From Gammaproteobacteria bacterium (lineage in GTDB: Bacteria; Pseudomonadota; Gammaproteobacteria; Ga0077536), in the NCBI GenBank assembly GCA_020849475.1, contig JADLGE010000020.1:1-50661 (forward strand): 50,661 nt of DNA. Direction: 5' to 3'. Under the pieces are notes generated by a model. The model was not told the DNA's origin. It was given only the letters and a program-made list of their open reading frames with translations, and searched no databases. The position numbers and the translations under genes are program-made. Shown one piece after another: positions 1-9,800 of this stretch (positions are counted from its first letter, which is position 1; every line of letters starts with the position of its first letter).

Positions 1-314
1 ACTCGCCGAGCGAGTTTGTGGTTTCTGCAGCGAAGCACGGCCATTCATCCCAAGCAGGGCATGACGCATACCAAGACGCATTTGCGAATGCGCCTTCCAG
101 CTTATGGTGAATAACGCAGCAGTGAATCGCGCCGGAAGATCCGGATAATCCCGTAATGGGCTCCACGCACGTTGATGTAGAGCACCATCACTTCAGTCGG
201 CGATAGAACGCCGCGTGAACCAAACTCGTGGCGACAGGGCACCTTCTGCTACCCCGAATCTTTGAAAGCTAAAATGCGCTTCCCGATTATTCTATACGCG
301 CCGGGGGATCCAAA
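1..314. other. left edge, no convincing gene
   Basis: I see no supportable complete gene here. On the minus strand an open frame from 248 to the TAA at 102-104 encodes about 48 protein-like residues, including GVLSPTEVMVLYINV. A TAG at 249-251 directly precedes it and there is no good start, so it could be the tail of a broken gene. A small hairpin (CGCATT/AATGCG) lies near 79-94. The bases just before the gene at 315 show only a weak purine stretch as ribosome site. Confidence 0.4.
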
Positions 315-1811
315 ATGACGGAATTACCGATCCCAATCGACCAGCCCTTGATGACCCGAAGCGTGCGTCCGAAGCCCCCGCGCGACGAGGATGCCGAGCA
401 TCTGCTTCGACTTTGCAGAGAGGGGCGGTTATTTGCATTGCAGGACTGGCTGGCCGCGGGACGTTCGCTGAGCGTCCCTGCCCATTATCGTCAGACGCCA
501 CTGCGAATCGCGATTAACACTGAATTCCACAGTTTGATCGAGTTCCTGTTACGAAATGAGAACGACCAGTCAGCCAAGGACGATGTGCTAAAGCACGCTT
601 GCTGGCGCAGACAGTTGCCAATCATGCAGCTTGCCCTGGAGTACGGAGCAAGCATCAATGCTGTCTCCTTCCAGGACGTTATCGAGACGTGGGACCGCGG
701 TCTCGTACAGGTTTTTGTGGAGCGCGGTGCCGATCTCGTAACCAATTCCCCATTCGCGCGCGCGTTCAAATCACGCATCAAAGCCGCTCTTGGCATCTTC
801 CTCGATTGCAAGCGCGCACGTCCCGACCTCTTTGATGAACTACAGCAGCAACTCGACGCTGCGTTGCGCCAAGCCTGTCAGGATAGCGACCTAAAATGGG
901 TGAGCCTCCTCATGTGGCTCGGCGCCAATCCGCGTAGCAAGGGACTTGCGACAGAAGATCTCGATAGCGCTAGTGATTTCGAAGATGCTGACCTGCAGTC
1001 AGCTCTTCAGATTGCATGCGGAAGCAGGGTCCCGGAGATCTTGAAACGGCTGAAGCCAGACCCCGCAGTGGACGACTTTCGGGAATTAATGACAGCCGCG
1101 GCCTCGTGGCATACGACACCTGAGTGCGTGGCGTATCTCATGCGCCTAGGTGCAGACATTAACGACAAAGTGGACGGCGGTTCGACTGCCCTGGGACGTT
1201 GCCTTAGCAATTTCGGATGGACGGAGGCGGTCTGGGAATACGGCTCTAGGAGCGTTGCTATCCCCGTCGCACGCCTTCGAGAGCCGTTAGAGGCGCTGCG
1301 ATTCCTTCTAGAGAATGGTGCGCGATGGACCCCAGATGAGCGTTTGATTGCCGACACGAGGCGCTCGCTTTATCGACTCGACCACGAGGCAACCGTAATT
1401 GTGTTGGACCTGCTACGAAAGTACCGCGCTTGCGACGATAAGGTTCTGGACGCCCTTATTAGCACGCCGAAGATGCGCAGCATTCTAAAAGCCGTTGTTG
1501 GATGGCAAGCTGAAGATAAGCGGCGAGGAGTTTCGAAATCAGTTGTCAGCAAACGTAGGACTTGCCACAGCAAGACTGGCGCGCGCGTGAGAAATGTCCT
1601 CTCGTCCCGCTACGATCGGGAGCGCCTGTACGAGGAGGTCTGGACAGAGCCGACCCAGAAGGTCGCCAAGCGTTATGGTGTTTCCGACGTTGCAATCGCC
1701 AAGGCGTGCGCGTTGCTTAACATTCCAAAGCCGCCACGCGGCTACTGGGCCCGACACGCAGCTGGTCGCAAATTACCCAAACGACCACCGCTTCCGAAGT
1801 ACGGCGTATAA
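315..1811 (+). CDS. ankyrin-repeat protein with conserved C-terminal basic domain
   Basis: A cytoplasmic-looking protein of 498 residues with no signal peptide or membrane segment. Residues of about 25-370 contain degenerate ankyrin repeats: helix pairs with elements such as LLRLCREGRLFALQDWL, CVAYLMRLGADIN and ALRFLLENGARWT. The last 65 residues or so form a separate block beginning SRYDRERLYEEVW and ending GYWARHAAGRKLPKRPPLP. I recognise this block as a recurrent tail on hypothetical proteins; the centre (KVAKRYGVSDVAIAKAC) looks like a helix-turn-helix, so DNA binding is possible. The ATG at 315 is the first in frame and has a weak ribosome site. The partner of the ankyrin part is unknown. 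Degraded copies of this gene's 3' end occur at 17,866 and 32,285. Confidence 0.75.
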   Translation: MTELPIPIDQPLMTRSVRPKPPRDEDAEHLLRLCREGRLFALQDWLAAGRSLSVPAHYRQTPLRIAINTEFHSLIEFLLRNENDQSAKDDVLKHACWRRQLPIMQLALEYGASINAVSFQDVIETWDRGLVQVFVERGADLVTNSPFARAFKSRIKAALGIFLDCKRARPDLFDELQQQLDAALRQACQDSDLKWVSLLMWLGANPRSKGLATEDLDSASDFEDADLQSALQIACGSRVPEILKRLKPDPAVDDFRELMTAAASWHTTPECVAYLMRLGADINDKVDGGSTALGRCLSNFGWTEAVWEYGSRSVAIPVARLREPLEALRFLLENGARWTPDERLIADTRRSLYRLDHEATVIVLDLLRKYRACDDKVLDALISTPKMRSILKAVVGWQAEDKRRGVSKSVVSKRRTCHSKTGARVRNVLSSRYDRERLYEEVWTEPTQKVAKRYGVSDVAIAKACALLNIPKPPRGYWARHAAGRKLPKRPPLPKYGV

Positions 1812-1890
1812 AACGGGTACGGGCCGTTAAAGCAGTCTCTTGATGTCGATTTGCATCTCGACACGGATCGCCGATTACCCTCGCCGACGT
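1740..1890 (+). repeat. tail repeat, intact copy (A)
   Basis: This is the end of the ankyrin gene plus about 80 bases after its stop. The coding part (1740-1793) matches 32,285-32,338. The last codons and downstream bases (about 1796-1888) match 17,866-17,958. It is the only copy attached to an intact gene, so it is the reference for the other two. Confidence 0.7.
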
Positions 1891-2079
1891 ATTCGACGTT
1901 GGAGACGTCATTGGTGGATAAGGCGGGCGGAAGTAGCAAGAAATCTACCGAGATTTAGAGCGCTATGGAGTTGCCGGGGAGCGGGGGTATACCCGGAGTG
2001 TAAGAGGTTTGCCGCGCGCGAGGTGCGTTTGCGGGCACTGATTGGATCAGGACGAGGTCATCGCGGGTCGAAGGCTCCG

Positions 2080-3066
2080 TCATCCCGCGTCAGTATTAGA
2101 ACCGAGCGACGGGCGGCTGTCTTGAACGAGCGCGGGCGAAATCACTTCCACCAAATCCCCGAACCCCCGCAGCCACCAGTTGAGTTCTTCGGTGTGCGGA
2201 ACACTAGCTTCAACGAGCACGCGGCCGTCCGCTAGTGCTGTCAGCTTCTGGTCTTCGCTGATGGGCGTTTCCGCCAGGTGGGCCGCCGCTTCGGCTTCGA
2301 AGTTTGCTTCGAGGTGAATAGTGGGTCCAATCCGGAATCCGAACTCTCCCGCGTTAATGTAGCGGTCGAGGTCGAAGTCAGGCAGCGTTTCGCATTCCCG
2401 TTCCAGGACGTGTGCGGTTTTCACGCGATGTAAAAGGATCTGTCGGGGCTCGCGGTAATCCCACATGGTGCACACCAGATAAATTAAAGGCTCTCTATAA
2501 ACGAGAGAGAGCGGGTGAACCAGAGACAGTTGCTTGGGCTCAGGATCGTTCCGGCCTTGGTAGAGTAGGTCCAGCGCCCGATTCTTAAGAAGTGCTTCGT
2601 AGATCGCTTGCTCGACGGCGGGGTCGACCGCCGGCGCCATGAGTTGGAATCCGCGCGGTAACGAACGCACTTTGTCCTTCCAACGTCCGAACGTGCCTGG
2701 CTCTCGATCGAGTGTCGCTCGCGCCATACGAAAGTGCGGCGCGAGGTAAGACAACGTCGACTTCGGTAGGAGCGGGCGCAGGAAAGCCTCGGCAGCGACG
2801 AATGCCAGTGAGGTCTGAAGATCCATACCTGGAAAGGTCATCGACTCTGCGTCGCGCGCCCACGACCAGCCGAAGGGCTTTTCACGATCGTCGGCGACAA
2901 TCGGAAACTTCAGCGATAAGCCATTCAGATGCCGTTCGACCGACCGCTTCGTGATTTCGTAGCCCGCGCGCTCCAGACTGTCCGTCAATTCCCCGCTCGT
3001 GATCCTTTTTGGATGGCGTGGGATGGCGCGCAGGATCTCCCATTGGATCTCGATCGAATTACTCAT
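2080..3066 (-). CDS. WYL-domain transcriptional regulator
   Basis: A regulator of about 328 residues from the ATG at 3064-3066. I prefer this start over the ATG at 3162 because AAGGGG stands just before it and the homologous part begins with MSNSIEIQWEIL. The N-terminus is a winged helix (ILRAIPRHPKRITSGELTDSLERAGY, then RSVERHLNGL). The middle and C-terminus match a WYL domain followed by its C-terminal extension (ALDLLYQGR, HPLSLVYREPLIYLVC, ILLHRVKTAHVL). WYL repressors of the BrxR/CapW type sit beside many defence operons and bind a palindrome near their own promoter. A perfect palindrome at 3096-3114 lies about 30 bases upstream of this gene, and the defence operon is divergent. I infer repression of both sides. 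Ligand unknown. Confidence 0.88.
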   Translation of the reverse strand: MSNSIEIQWEILRAIPRHPKRITSGELTDSLERAGYEITKRSVERHLNGLSLKFPIVADDREKPFGWSWARDAESMTFPGMDLQTSLAFVAAEAFLRPLLPKSTLSYLAPHFRMARATLDREPGTFGRWKDKVRSLPRGFQLMAPAVDPAVEQAIYEALLKNRALDLLYQGRNDPEPKQLSLVHPLSLVYREPLIYLVCTMWDYREPRQILLHRVKTAHVLERECETLPDFDLDRYINAGEFGFRIGPTIHLEANFEAEAAAHLAETPISEDQKLTALADGRVLVEASVPHTEELNWWLRGFGDLVEVISPALVQDSRPSLGSNTDAG

Positions 3067-3095
3067 GCGCCCCTTAGGTCGTAGCCTTGGATTGT

Positions 3096-3114
3096 TGCGA
3101 CAAAAAATGTCGCA
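3096..3114. promoter_or_regulatory. palindromic operator between WYL gene and defence operon
   Basis: A perfect inverted repeat, TGCGACA-AAAAA-TGTCGCA, in the divergent intergenic region (3067-3351). It lies 30 bases from the start of the WYL regulator and about 240 bases from the first operon gene. Seven-base arms with a five-base A-tract spacer fit a dimeric winged-helix repressor. Binding by the WYL protein is inferred from position only. Confidence 0.6.
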
Positions 3115-3351
3115 TGTCCTGCACACAATGGCCAGCATGTATCCAGAGTCAGCAGAACACATCGAGACCTGTACCGGTCATCAAAATTTACAATCGACGC
3201 ACGCCAAGCCTGGCTGTCGCTGCAATGGCCGGGGGCGGAACGGCGGCGAAGACAGTAGGATGGTGCGCGCTAGCGGGGGGAACAGTGGGGACCTGGGAAA
3301 ACGCGCATGACGAGCAATCGCGAGCGCCCGGGTGAGCGAATGGGGATCACC

Positions 3352-4038
3352 ATGCCATCACGATTTTATTTGCCGGCGAACACGGCGGATGATTGGCGCA
3401 CGTTGCTCGCCGATCCGGAGAAGCATTGGCGTACCGGCTACTCGGCCCGTTCGCTTGCATACTGCTGGATGTCGGCGGCGCACTTTCCGCCCGAGGTTGT
3501 TCAAGCGCTGAAAAGCGCGCGTAATCCGGCGCTTCACCCATTAGAACTATTGGCTGCCTTTCCCGAGCACCAAGTGCCGCTGCCAGGTGGGCGTAGGCCA
3601 TCGCAGAACGATATCTGGCTGCTCGCACGCGGATGCGCTGGACTGGTCAGTATCACGGTCGAGGGCAAAGTAGCCGAGCCCTTCGACAAGCCGGTATCAG
3701 AGTGGCTCGCTACGGCTTCGCCAGGGCGGGACGCCAGACTCAAGTATTTGTGCGAGACCATAGGCATCGATCGCCGCAGGGTGGCTGCCGTGCGCTATCA
3801 GCTTCTCCATCGCACCGCCTCGGCAGTGATCGAGGCGCGGCGGTTCTGCTGTACCCACGCCGTGATGCTGGTTCATTCGTTCAGTCAGACGCACGATTGG
3901 TTCGCTGATTTCGCGGCGTTTGCGGAGCTCTACGGCGCCGACATCCAGCGAGGCACTGTTGCGGAAGTGGCCGTACTTGGCGGGGTGCATCTCTCGCTAG
4001 GCTGGGTAACCGGAGAACCGGCCTTCCTTAGTCGGTGA
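3352..4038 (+). CDS. uncharacterised first gene of the defence operon (possibly DUF6946)
   Basis: A soluble protein of about 228 residues starting MPSRFYLPANTADDW. The frame is open from an ATG at 3307 (243 residues) with another ATG at 3340. I prefer 3352 because GGGGA lies just upstream and the conserved-looking part begins there. Recognisable stretches are HWRTGYSARSLAYCW near the start and RTASAVIEARRF with MLVHSFSQTHDWF near the end. From memory it resembles the DUF6946 family; I am not certain and know no function for it. A glutamate/arginine-rich ASAVIEARRF helix followed by a hydrophobic strand is compatible with a nuclease-like fold, but no catalytic triad is evident. The AddB-like gene starts 10 bases after the stop, so it is probably part of the same operon. 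Confidence 0.7.
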   Translation: MPSRFYLPANTADDWRTLLADPEKHWRTGYSARSLAYCWMSAAHFPPEVVQALKSARNPALHPLELLAAFPEHQVPLPGGRRPSQNDIWLLARGCAGLVSITVEGKVAEPFDKPVSEWLATASPGRDARLKYLCETIGIDRRRVAAVRYQLLHRTASAVIEARRFCCTHAVMLVHSFSQTHDWFADFAAFAELYGADIQRGTVAEVAVLGGVHLSLGWVTGEPAFLSR

Positions 4039-4048
4039 GCAATCCCAG

Positions 4049-6826
4049 GTGACTCAGGACATGACCTCGCGGCAGGACAAACAGGTAGTTCGGTTTCTGC
4101 TTGTCCCGGATGCAGGCGCCGCGCGCCGTCTGCGGCGCCTGATCGCGGAACGAGGAGCTTGCGGTGGTGTCCTGGTCGGCACTTGGCGTGAGTTGCTCGA
4201 CCTGGCGAGCAAGGCATATCTCGTCGAAGAGATTGATGACGACTGGGGACAGGCGTTCAACGAAGCGCTCACTGCGTTGGACGATCCGTTCTGGACTGAA
4301 AGCCTGAAGGTGGCACCTTCGGAAACGGCGGCGGCGGTGGAGGCGGCCTACTTGGGACTGCTGTCGACCGTGGACCATCGTGGGCCACTGCCGCTAGAGC
4401 ACTACGACGGCGTGCCGACGCGTGCGCAGCGTCGCTATGCCAACCTTTGCAGTCTCTCTGCACATCTCCAGCGCAAGTTACCGACCGATCGCGAAACCGA
4501 GCAGCGCATCGTTTCGACGGATAGCTCGCTATCTACCCATCTGATCCAAGTTGACCGGATTCCGGGTTACCCGCTCTTGTCGCCCCGTCAGGTATGTCTT
4601 CTCGAAAAGCTCGACGCGGACCTTAGCCAACAAGCACCGGCGGGTGCTGATGCAGCGTTGTTCGGTCTATTGGAACAAATTGCCTTGGGATATCCGACTG
4701 CCTCAAGCACAACCGCGCTTGGCCAAGTCCAGCGCCGCCTCTTTCTTCCAGGTGGGAATGCGATACAAACAGACTCGTCGCTGCAGTGGATCGGATGTCG
4801 CGATTTCCTTGAAGAAATCGAAGTCGCCGCAGGCATGGTCCAGACGCTACTCGCTGAACATCCAGAGCTGAGCGCCTCGGACATCGGCGTGCTGGTGCCG
4901 GACGAATTCGAATATGCGCTTGCGATGGGTGAAATCTTTTCCCTTGCCGGCCTGCAAGTGTCGGGATTACCGGTCGAACGCTGGCGACGCGATCTCGGAC
5001 GTGAAGCCGTATTGCTGTTTCTGTACTGCCGGCAAAAGCCGTCACCCGCGATGGCGATCGCAGCCTGTCTTACTTCGCCGCTTATGCCGTGGGCACGGGA
5101 GGTCGGTGCGGCATTGGCGCAAAAGATCATGGATGGTGACTATCGATTCTGGCCACCCGCGCAATCTGATCGGTCAACACAAGACATGCTCGGGCTCATC
5201 CGCGAGGGCGACGACAGTCCCGCCTCGCTTGCCAATGCACTTCGTGCGTTTTCAGAACTGCTTCGGGCCAGCGCCGACCTTGAAGGGCATCTGCGTACGG
5301 CGCGTGCCGCCGTCAACGAGCTTATTGACCATCTCGACCGGCATAACAGCCTGGACTGGCGGGAACTGCGCCGTCGCGTGACACCGAGGTATCTCGCGTC
5401 TGATGCGGTCGCCAACTTCAATCTCGAGGGTATTACGGTCTGGCGCGAATCACAGGAGCCGTGGAAGGCGGTGCGCCATCTCCTGGTGCTGGGCTTTACC
5501 GGCGGCCACTATCCGGCGCCCGTCGGCAATTCGCCGGTGTTCAGTGACGATGAAATCGCTGCGTTGAATGGCGCACTCGGTGTCGCGCTGCCGACGCGAG
5601 CTGACCGGCTGCTGGCGCGCCGACATCGGTTCCGGCGTCAGTTGGCCGCGGTGAGCGACGCGGTGACCTTCTGTGTGCCGCGCCGCGCGTCACTCGGAAC
5701 GCCGCTCGGCCCCGCCGACAGTCACGTCTTCATCGCCGATGTCCTCGGACTGTCGAATGACGCGGAAGGACTCGTGTGCGATCTCGACGATGCGGTCCAG
5801 CGTGCCAAGGTGCGCCATCTCGCCGAAGCACCGGCCGCGTTAGCGTCGCTACCCCGTCCAATGCAGCTTACTGATCTTGACCTCGGACGAGACCTGCTTG
5901 AACTACGTGTCGACGCAGCAGGCCAGCCAAAGCCCGAATCACCAAGCAGCCTGGAAACGCTGATGGTGTCACCGTTGGCTTGGTTGCTCCGGCGGCTTGA
6001 GGCCGAGCCCAAAAGCTGGGCGCCTGAAGAAGCAGCGCCGGCACTGCTGGGGCAAATCGCACACGGCGTTTTTGAAGGGTTATTCGCGCCGGGCAGCGTT
6101 CTACCTTCACGTGCGGGTCTCGCCGACCGGGTCGCCGAACTGCTGGAGGTCAAGATTGGGGAACTGGCTCCCTTCTTGCGCGCGCCCCAATGGCAGGTGG
6201 AGCGACACAATCTCGTCGGCTCACTGACCCGTGCCGTTCAGGCTTGGGCTGAAGTGCTGGGCGCAATCGACGCGCAGATCCTGGCTGGCGAAGTCTGGTT
6301 GGCAGGGCGTTTCCATGGCATAGCCATCCACGGTCAGGCCGACCTCATTCTCGGCGTCGGAGATGAGCGACTGCTGGTCGTCGACTACAAGCGTTCCAGC
6401 TCCGCTGGCCGCCGCAGCCGTATGCAGCGCTGTTACGACAGTCAAGCGAGCCTCTATCGCACGATGCTCCAATCCGGTGGCCCGAAGAACCAAGAGAACC
6501 CAGTGTTGGCAGAGCGTCTGGCGAAAGCTCATGCAATCGGCATCGTCTACTACCTGTTGAACGATCAGGTTGCACTCTCGGACGCGACACTTTCGGGCAC
6601 GTCCTCGGTCGCCCGTTGGGAAGTCGCCGGCCCTGATGTTTCGTCGGCCGCTATTACGCTGATCGGCAAACGTCTCGACAACATCCGGAGCGGACGTGTC
6701 GTGCTCAACGGCACGGAGGATCCGGCCTATTTCGAAAAAGCTGCGGGTTTCAAATCGTACGCGTTCGATGTGAGTCCACTCGTGCGCCTGTTCGCGCGAA
6801 ATGGCCATGCGGAGGGCTTGGAATGA
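4049..6826 (+). CDS. AddB-like protein with C-terminal PD-(D/E)XK nuclease
   Basis: About 925 residues from GTG at 4049, or 921 from ATG at 4061. The first two thirds have the layout of an AddB/RecC-type, helicase-derived but degenerate scaffold: no Walker A is visible, but there are SNL-like segments such as DIGVLVPDEFEYALAMGEIF and LLVLGFTGGHYPAP. Residues of about 640-800 are a RecB-family nuclease. LLGQIAHGVFE (about 666) supplies the histidine, GQADLI (about 761) the aspartate and LVVDYKRS (about 776) the D-x-K pair, so the nuclease should be active. I see no four-cysteine iron-sulfur pattern as in Bacillus AddB. The last four bases overlap the AddA-like gene (ATGA), implying translational coupling and a heterodimer. 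It sits in a defence operon, not in a rec locus, and no Chi-recognition role can be inferred. Confidence 0.85.
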   Translation: MTQDMTSRQDKQVVRFLLVPDAGAARRLRRLIAERGACGGVLVGTWRELLDLASKAYLVEEIDDDWGQAFNEALTALDDPFWTESLKVAPSETAAAVEAAYLGLLSTVDHRGPLPLEHYDGVPTRAQRRYANLCSLSAHLQRKLPTDRETEQRIVSTDSSLSTHLIQVDRIPGYPLLSPRQVCLLEKLDADLSQQAPAGADAALFGLLEQIALGYPTASSTTALGQVQRRLFLPGGNAIQTDSSLQWIGCRDFLEEIEVAAGMVQTLLAEHPELSASDIGVLVPDEFEYALAMGEIFSLAGLQVSGLPVERWRRDLGREAVLLFLYCRQKPSPAMAIAACLTSPLMPWAREVGAALAQKIMDGDYRFWPPAQSDRSTQDMLGLIREGDDSPASLANALRAFSELLRASADLEGHLRTARAAVNELIDHLDRHNSLDWRELRRRVTPRYLASDAVANFNLEGITVWRESQEPWKAVRHLLVLGFTGGHYPAPVGNSPVFSDDEIAALNGALGVALPTRADRLLARRHRFRRQLAAVSDAVTFCVPRRASLGTPLGPADSHVFIADVLGLSNDAEGLVCDLDDAVQRAKVRHLAEAPAALASLPRPMQLTDLDLGRDLLELRVDAAGQPKPESPSSLETLMVSPLAWLLRRLEAEPKSWAPEEAAPALLGQIAHGVFEGLFAPGSVLPSRAGLADRVAELLEVKIGELAPFLRAPQWQVERHNLVGSLTRAVQAWAEVLGAIDAQILAGEVWLAGRFHGIAIHGQADLILGVGDERLLVVDYKRSSSAGRRSRMQRCYDSQASLYRTMLQSGGPKNQENPVLAERLAKAHAIGIVYYLLNDQVALSDATLSGTSSVARWEVAGPDVSSAAITLIGKRLDNIRSGRVVLNGTEDPAYFEKAAGFKSYAFDVSPLVRLFARNGHAEGLE

Positions 6827-9800
6827 CGGCCTTGCCGCAACTGACCGTGATCCCCGCGGGCGCAGGCTCGGGTAAGACTTATACGATCCAGGAACGCCTG
6901 GGCGAATGGGTGATCGCTGGGCTCGTTCGACCAGAATGCATCGTTGCCGTGACGTTCACGGAGGCGGCGGCCTCAGAGCTGAAAGAACGGATACGAGCCA
7001 GGCTCATCGGCTTGGGGCGTCTCGACGATGCCATCCGACTCGACCAGGCCTATATCAGCACCATCCATGGCTTCGGTTCGCGATTGTTGGCGGAATTCGC
7101 GTTCGAGGGGGGCGCGTCGCCAAGTCCGCGCCTGCTGAACGACGATGAGCAGAACGTGCTCGTGCGCCAGGCTATCTCGCAAACTGACAAGGTCGCTGCG
7201 ATAACCCGGGATCTCGCGCGCTACGGCTACACCTACGAATATGCGTCCGAGCGGAGTGGCGAGGACGTATTCCGAGATGAAATGCTGCGCCTGGTCGGAT
7301 TGCTGCGGGCCATGGGCTGGGATGGTCCAGATCCCGCTTACGCCGCGAAAGCGGCAAATTGGATCCGCGAAAACTATGGCATGACAGGCAACGCGACGCG
7401 TATGAACATGGCGCTGCAAGCTGCAGTCGAGGCGCTGCTCGGTGCGTTTCCTGATTCACTCGCTGAGATGTTTCCTGCGAACAAGTCCGCAACCAGTGAA
7501 TTGCGTCGTGACTTCAGGAACCTGCACGACGCCAAGAGCGCTGACCGGTTAGGCGAAGACTGGAAACTCTGGGCGGAACTGGGCGAGTTGCGGCCGTCGC
7601 GTCGGGGCACCGCTCTGCCCGACGGGTATGACGCACTTGCCGAGGCGGTGCGAGGTGCCGCAGCTGAATTGCCAATGCATCCCGGACCGCTGCAGAGCGC
7701 GGAAGAACAGGTCATCGCTCTTATCAATGCAGCGCAAGACGTACTCGTGCGTTATGCCGCGTCAAAGCGAGAAGCCGGCCTTGTGGACTACACGGACATG
7801 GTTGCGCTAGCCAACGAACTCCTCGCCAAGCGTGCGGACGTCCTGGAGTCCCTGCTGGGCCGGGTAGATTGCCTCGTCGTTGACGAGTTTCAGGACACGA
7901 ATCCGCTCCAGTTCGCGCTCGTCTGGCACCTGAAGCAGGCCGGTGTGCCAACCATGGTAGTCGGCGATTTGAAACAGGCAATCATGGGGTTCCAAGGCGC
8001 CGATCCGCGCCTGTTCCGCGCTTTGCAAGACCAGAATCTCGAGAATCTCGCACCGCTCAAAAGCAACTGGCGCTCGCAGCCCGAGATTATGAAATTCGTG
8101 AATGCGGTGGGTGCGGCGCTGTTTCCGGGAGCCTATACGGAACTCGATCCGCAGGTATCGGCAAGTCCGCTTGCACCGCTCGAAGTGATGCATCTGACCA
8201 CACGGCCGAAGCGGGATGCTCATTTCGCGAAGGGCCTCGCGCTGGGCACCCGTCTGCAGTCCTTACTCAGCGATCCTTCGCAAGTTGTCTTCGATCGACA
8301 TCTCAAGCAACAGCGGCAAATCCGAGGCAGCGATATCGCCGTATTGTGTCCGACGGGAAACATGCTGGCCGGATACGCGCGTGCATTGCGCTCCCTCGGA
8401 TTGCAGGTCCAACTGGACGAAGAGGGCTGGATCGAATCGCGGGCCGTGCAAATTGCACTGCATGCGCTCGCCTATGTCGCGAACCCTGGTGACCGTCATG
8501 CGGCCCTCTACCTGGAAGTAACCGAACTCGGCATGCGCGGTCTCGAGGAAGCCTTACGCATCCTCGTTGACGGCACCCGACTCGAATCTGCGCTGCTCAC
8601 TAGACTCGACGTCCTCGCCGAAGGCACGACCGAGCGCACCGTCTACACGTTGATTTCGGAAACACTCGCAACGCTCGAACTGTTCGATATCGTTCACGTC
8701 TGGCCCGCCGGGCGCCAGGAACGAGCGAACCTGTTGCGTCTACTTGCCGAAGCTGGTGAGTTCATGGACGCGCAGCGCGAGGCGCTCGCCTATGGCGGGT
8801 ATCACGGCGCGGGCTTGCAGACCTTTCTCGCTTGGCTGAACAACAAGGCCGGGCGCGACGACACCATGCCGACGCCATCGGTGCTCGATGAGCACGCCCT
8901 CGAGCTGGTGACCTGGCACAGCTCTAAAGGTCGGGAATGGCCAGTCGTCGCCGTGTGCGGGCTCGACAAGACTATCAGTGCCAGTCTGCCGCGCGTCGGA
9001 CTTGGCTATCCCGATTTCAATGATCTCGCTGACCTGCTGCACAAGGCCGAGATTGAGTATTCGCCGAAATTCGCGGCTAAACCGATCAACGAGCGGTTTC
9101 TCGAACCGCTGCAGAAGGACGCGGGGGTCGAGGCACGACGCGTCCTGTACGTTGCCATCACTCGCGCGCGCGAGAAACTAATCCTGGAGTGGCCGGAATA
9201 CCTGGCAGGCGGGGAGCCAGTGAGTTACTGGAGCATTCTGGCGAGGGAAGTCGGCCTGGAGTTGACCCCGACAGGACTGACGCTCAACGGTTTAGGCTTT
9301 CCATGCGTAGTCAGCGCGGTCGATAGCACCGACGCAGAGGAGGCCGACGAGCCGACCATTTCTGAGCCATTGATTGCTTTCGGAAGGCGGGCTATCAGAC
9401 GCGAGCCAGTAAAAAGCTCGATAACTGCCGATGTCGTGACGGCCAGCAGTCTGACGGGCTTGCAACCAGACGCAGCGCTGCGGGTAACGGAAACCCATTC
9501 TTATTCGCCAGGCCTTCTTCTGGATGCGGCGGCGGGCGGGGCGGCGCTCGGCACGCTGTTGCATCGATGCTTCGAGATACTTGGGGCACAGCCAAATGCA
9601 ACCGATGTGACCGATAGACTTCTGGCAGCCGCAAAACTAGGCGCAATCAGCGAGCCGGTGGCCGCACACGTTCGCGCCTTTGAGGTTTGGGCGCGGACGC
9701 ATTTTGATGGCGCGGAAATCTTACGGGAGTGGCCGATCCTCGCGTTAAGGAATGACGGGTCAGTGCTGTCAGGCACGATAGATCTGCTGTTTCGGCGAGG

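Noticed and set aside
2080..3066. CBASS or BREX regulator
   Set aside because: WYL repressors occur in both, but no cyclase, PglZ, BrxC or PglX gene is present in the window.
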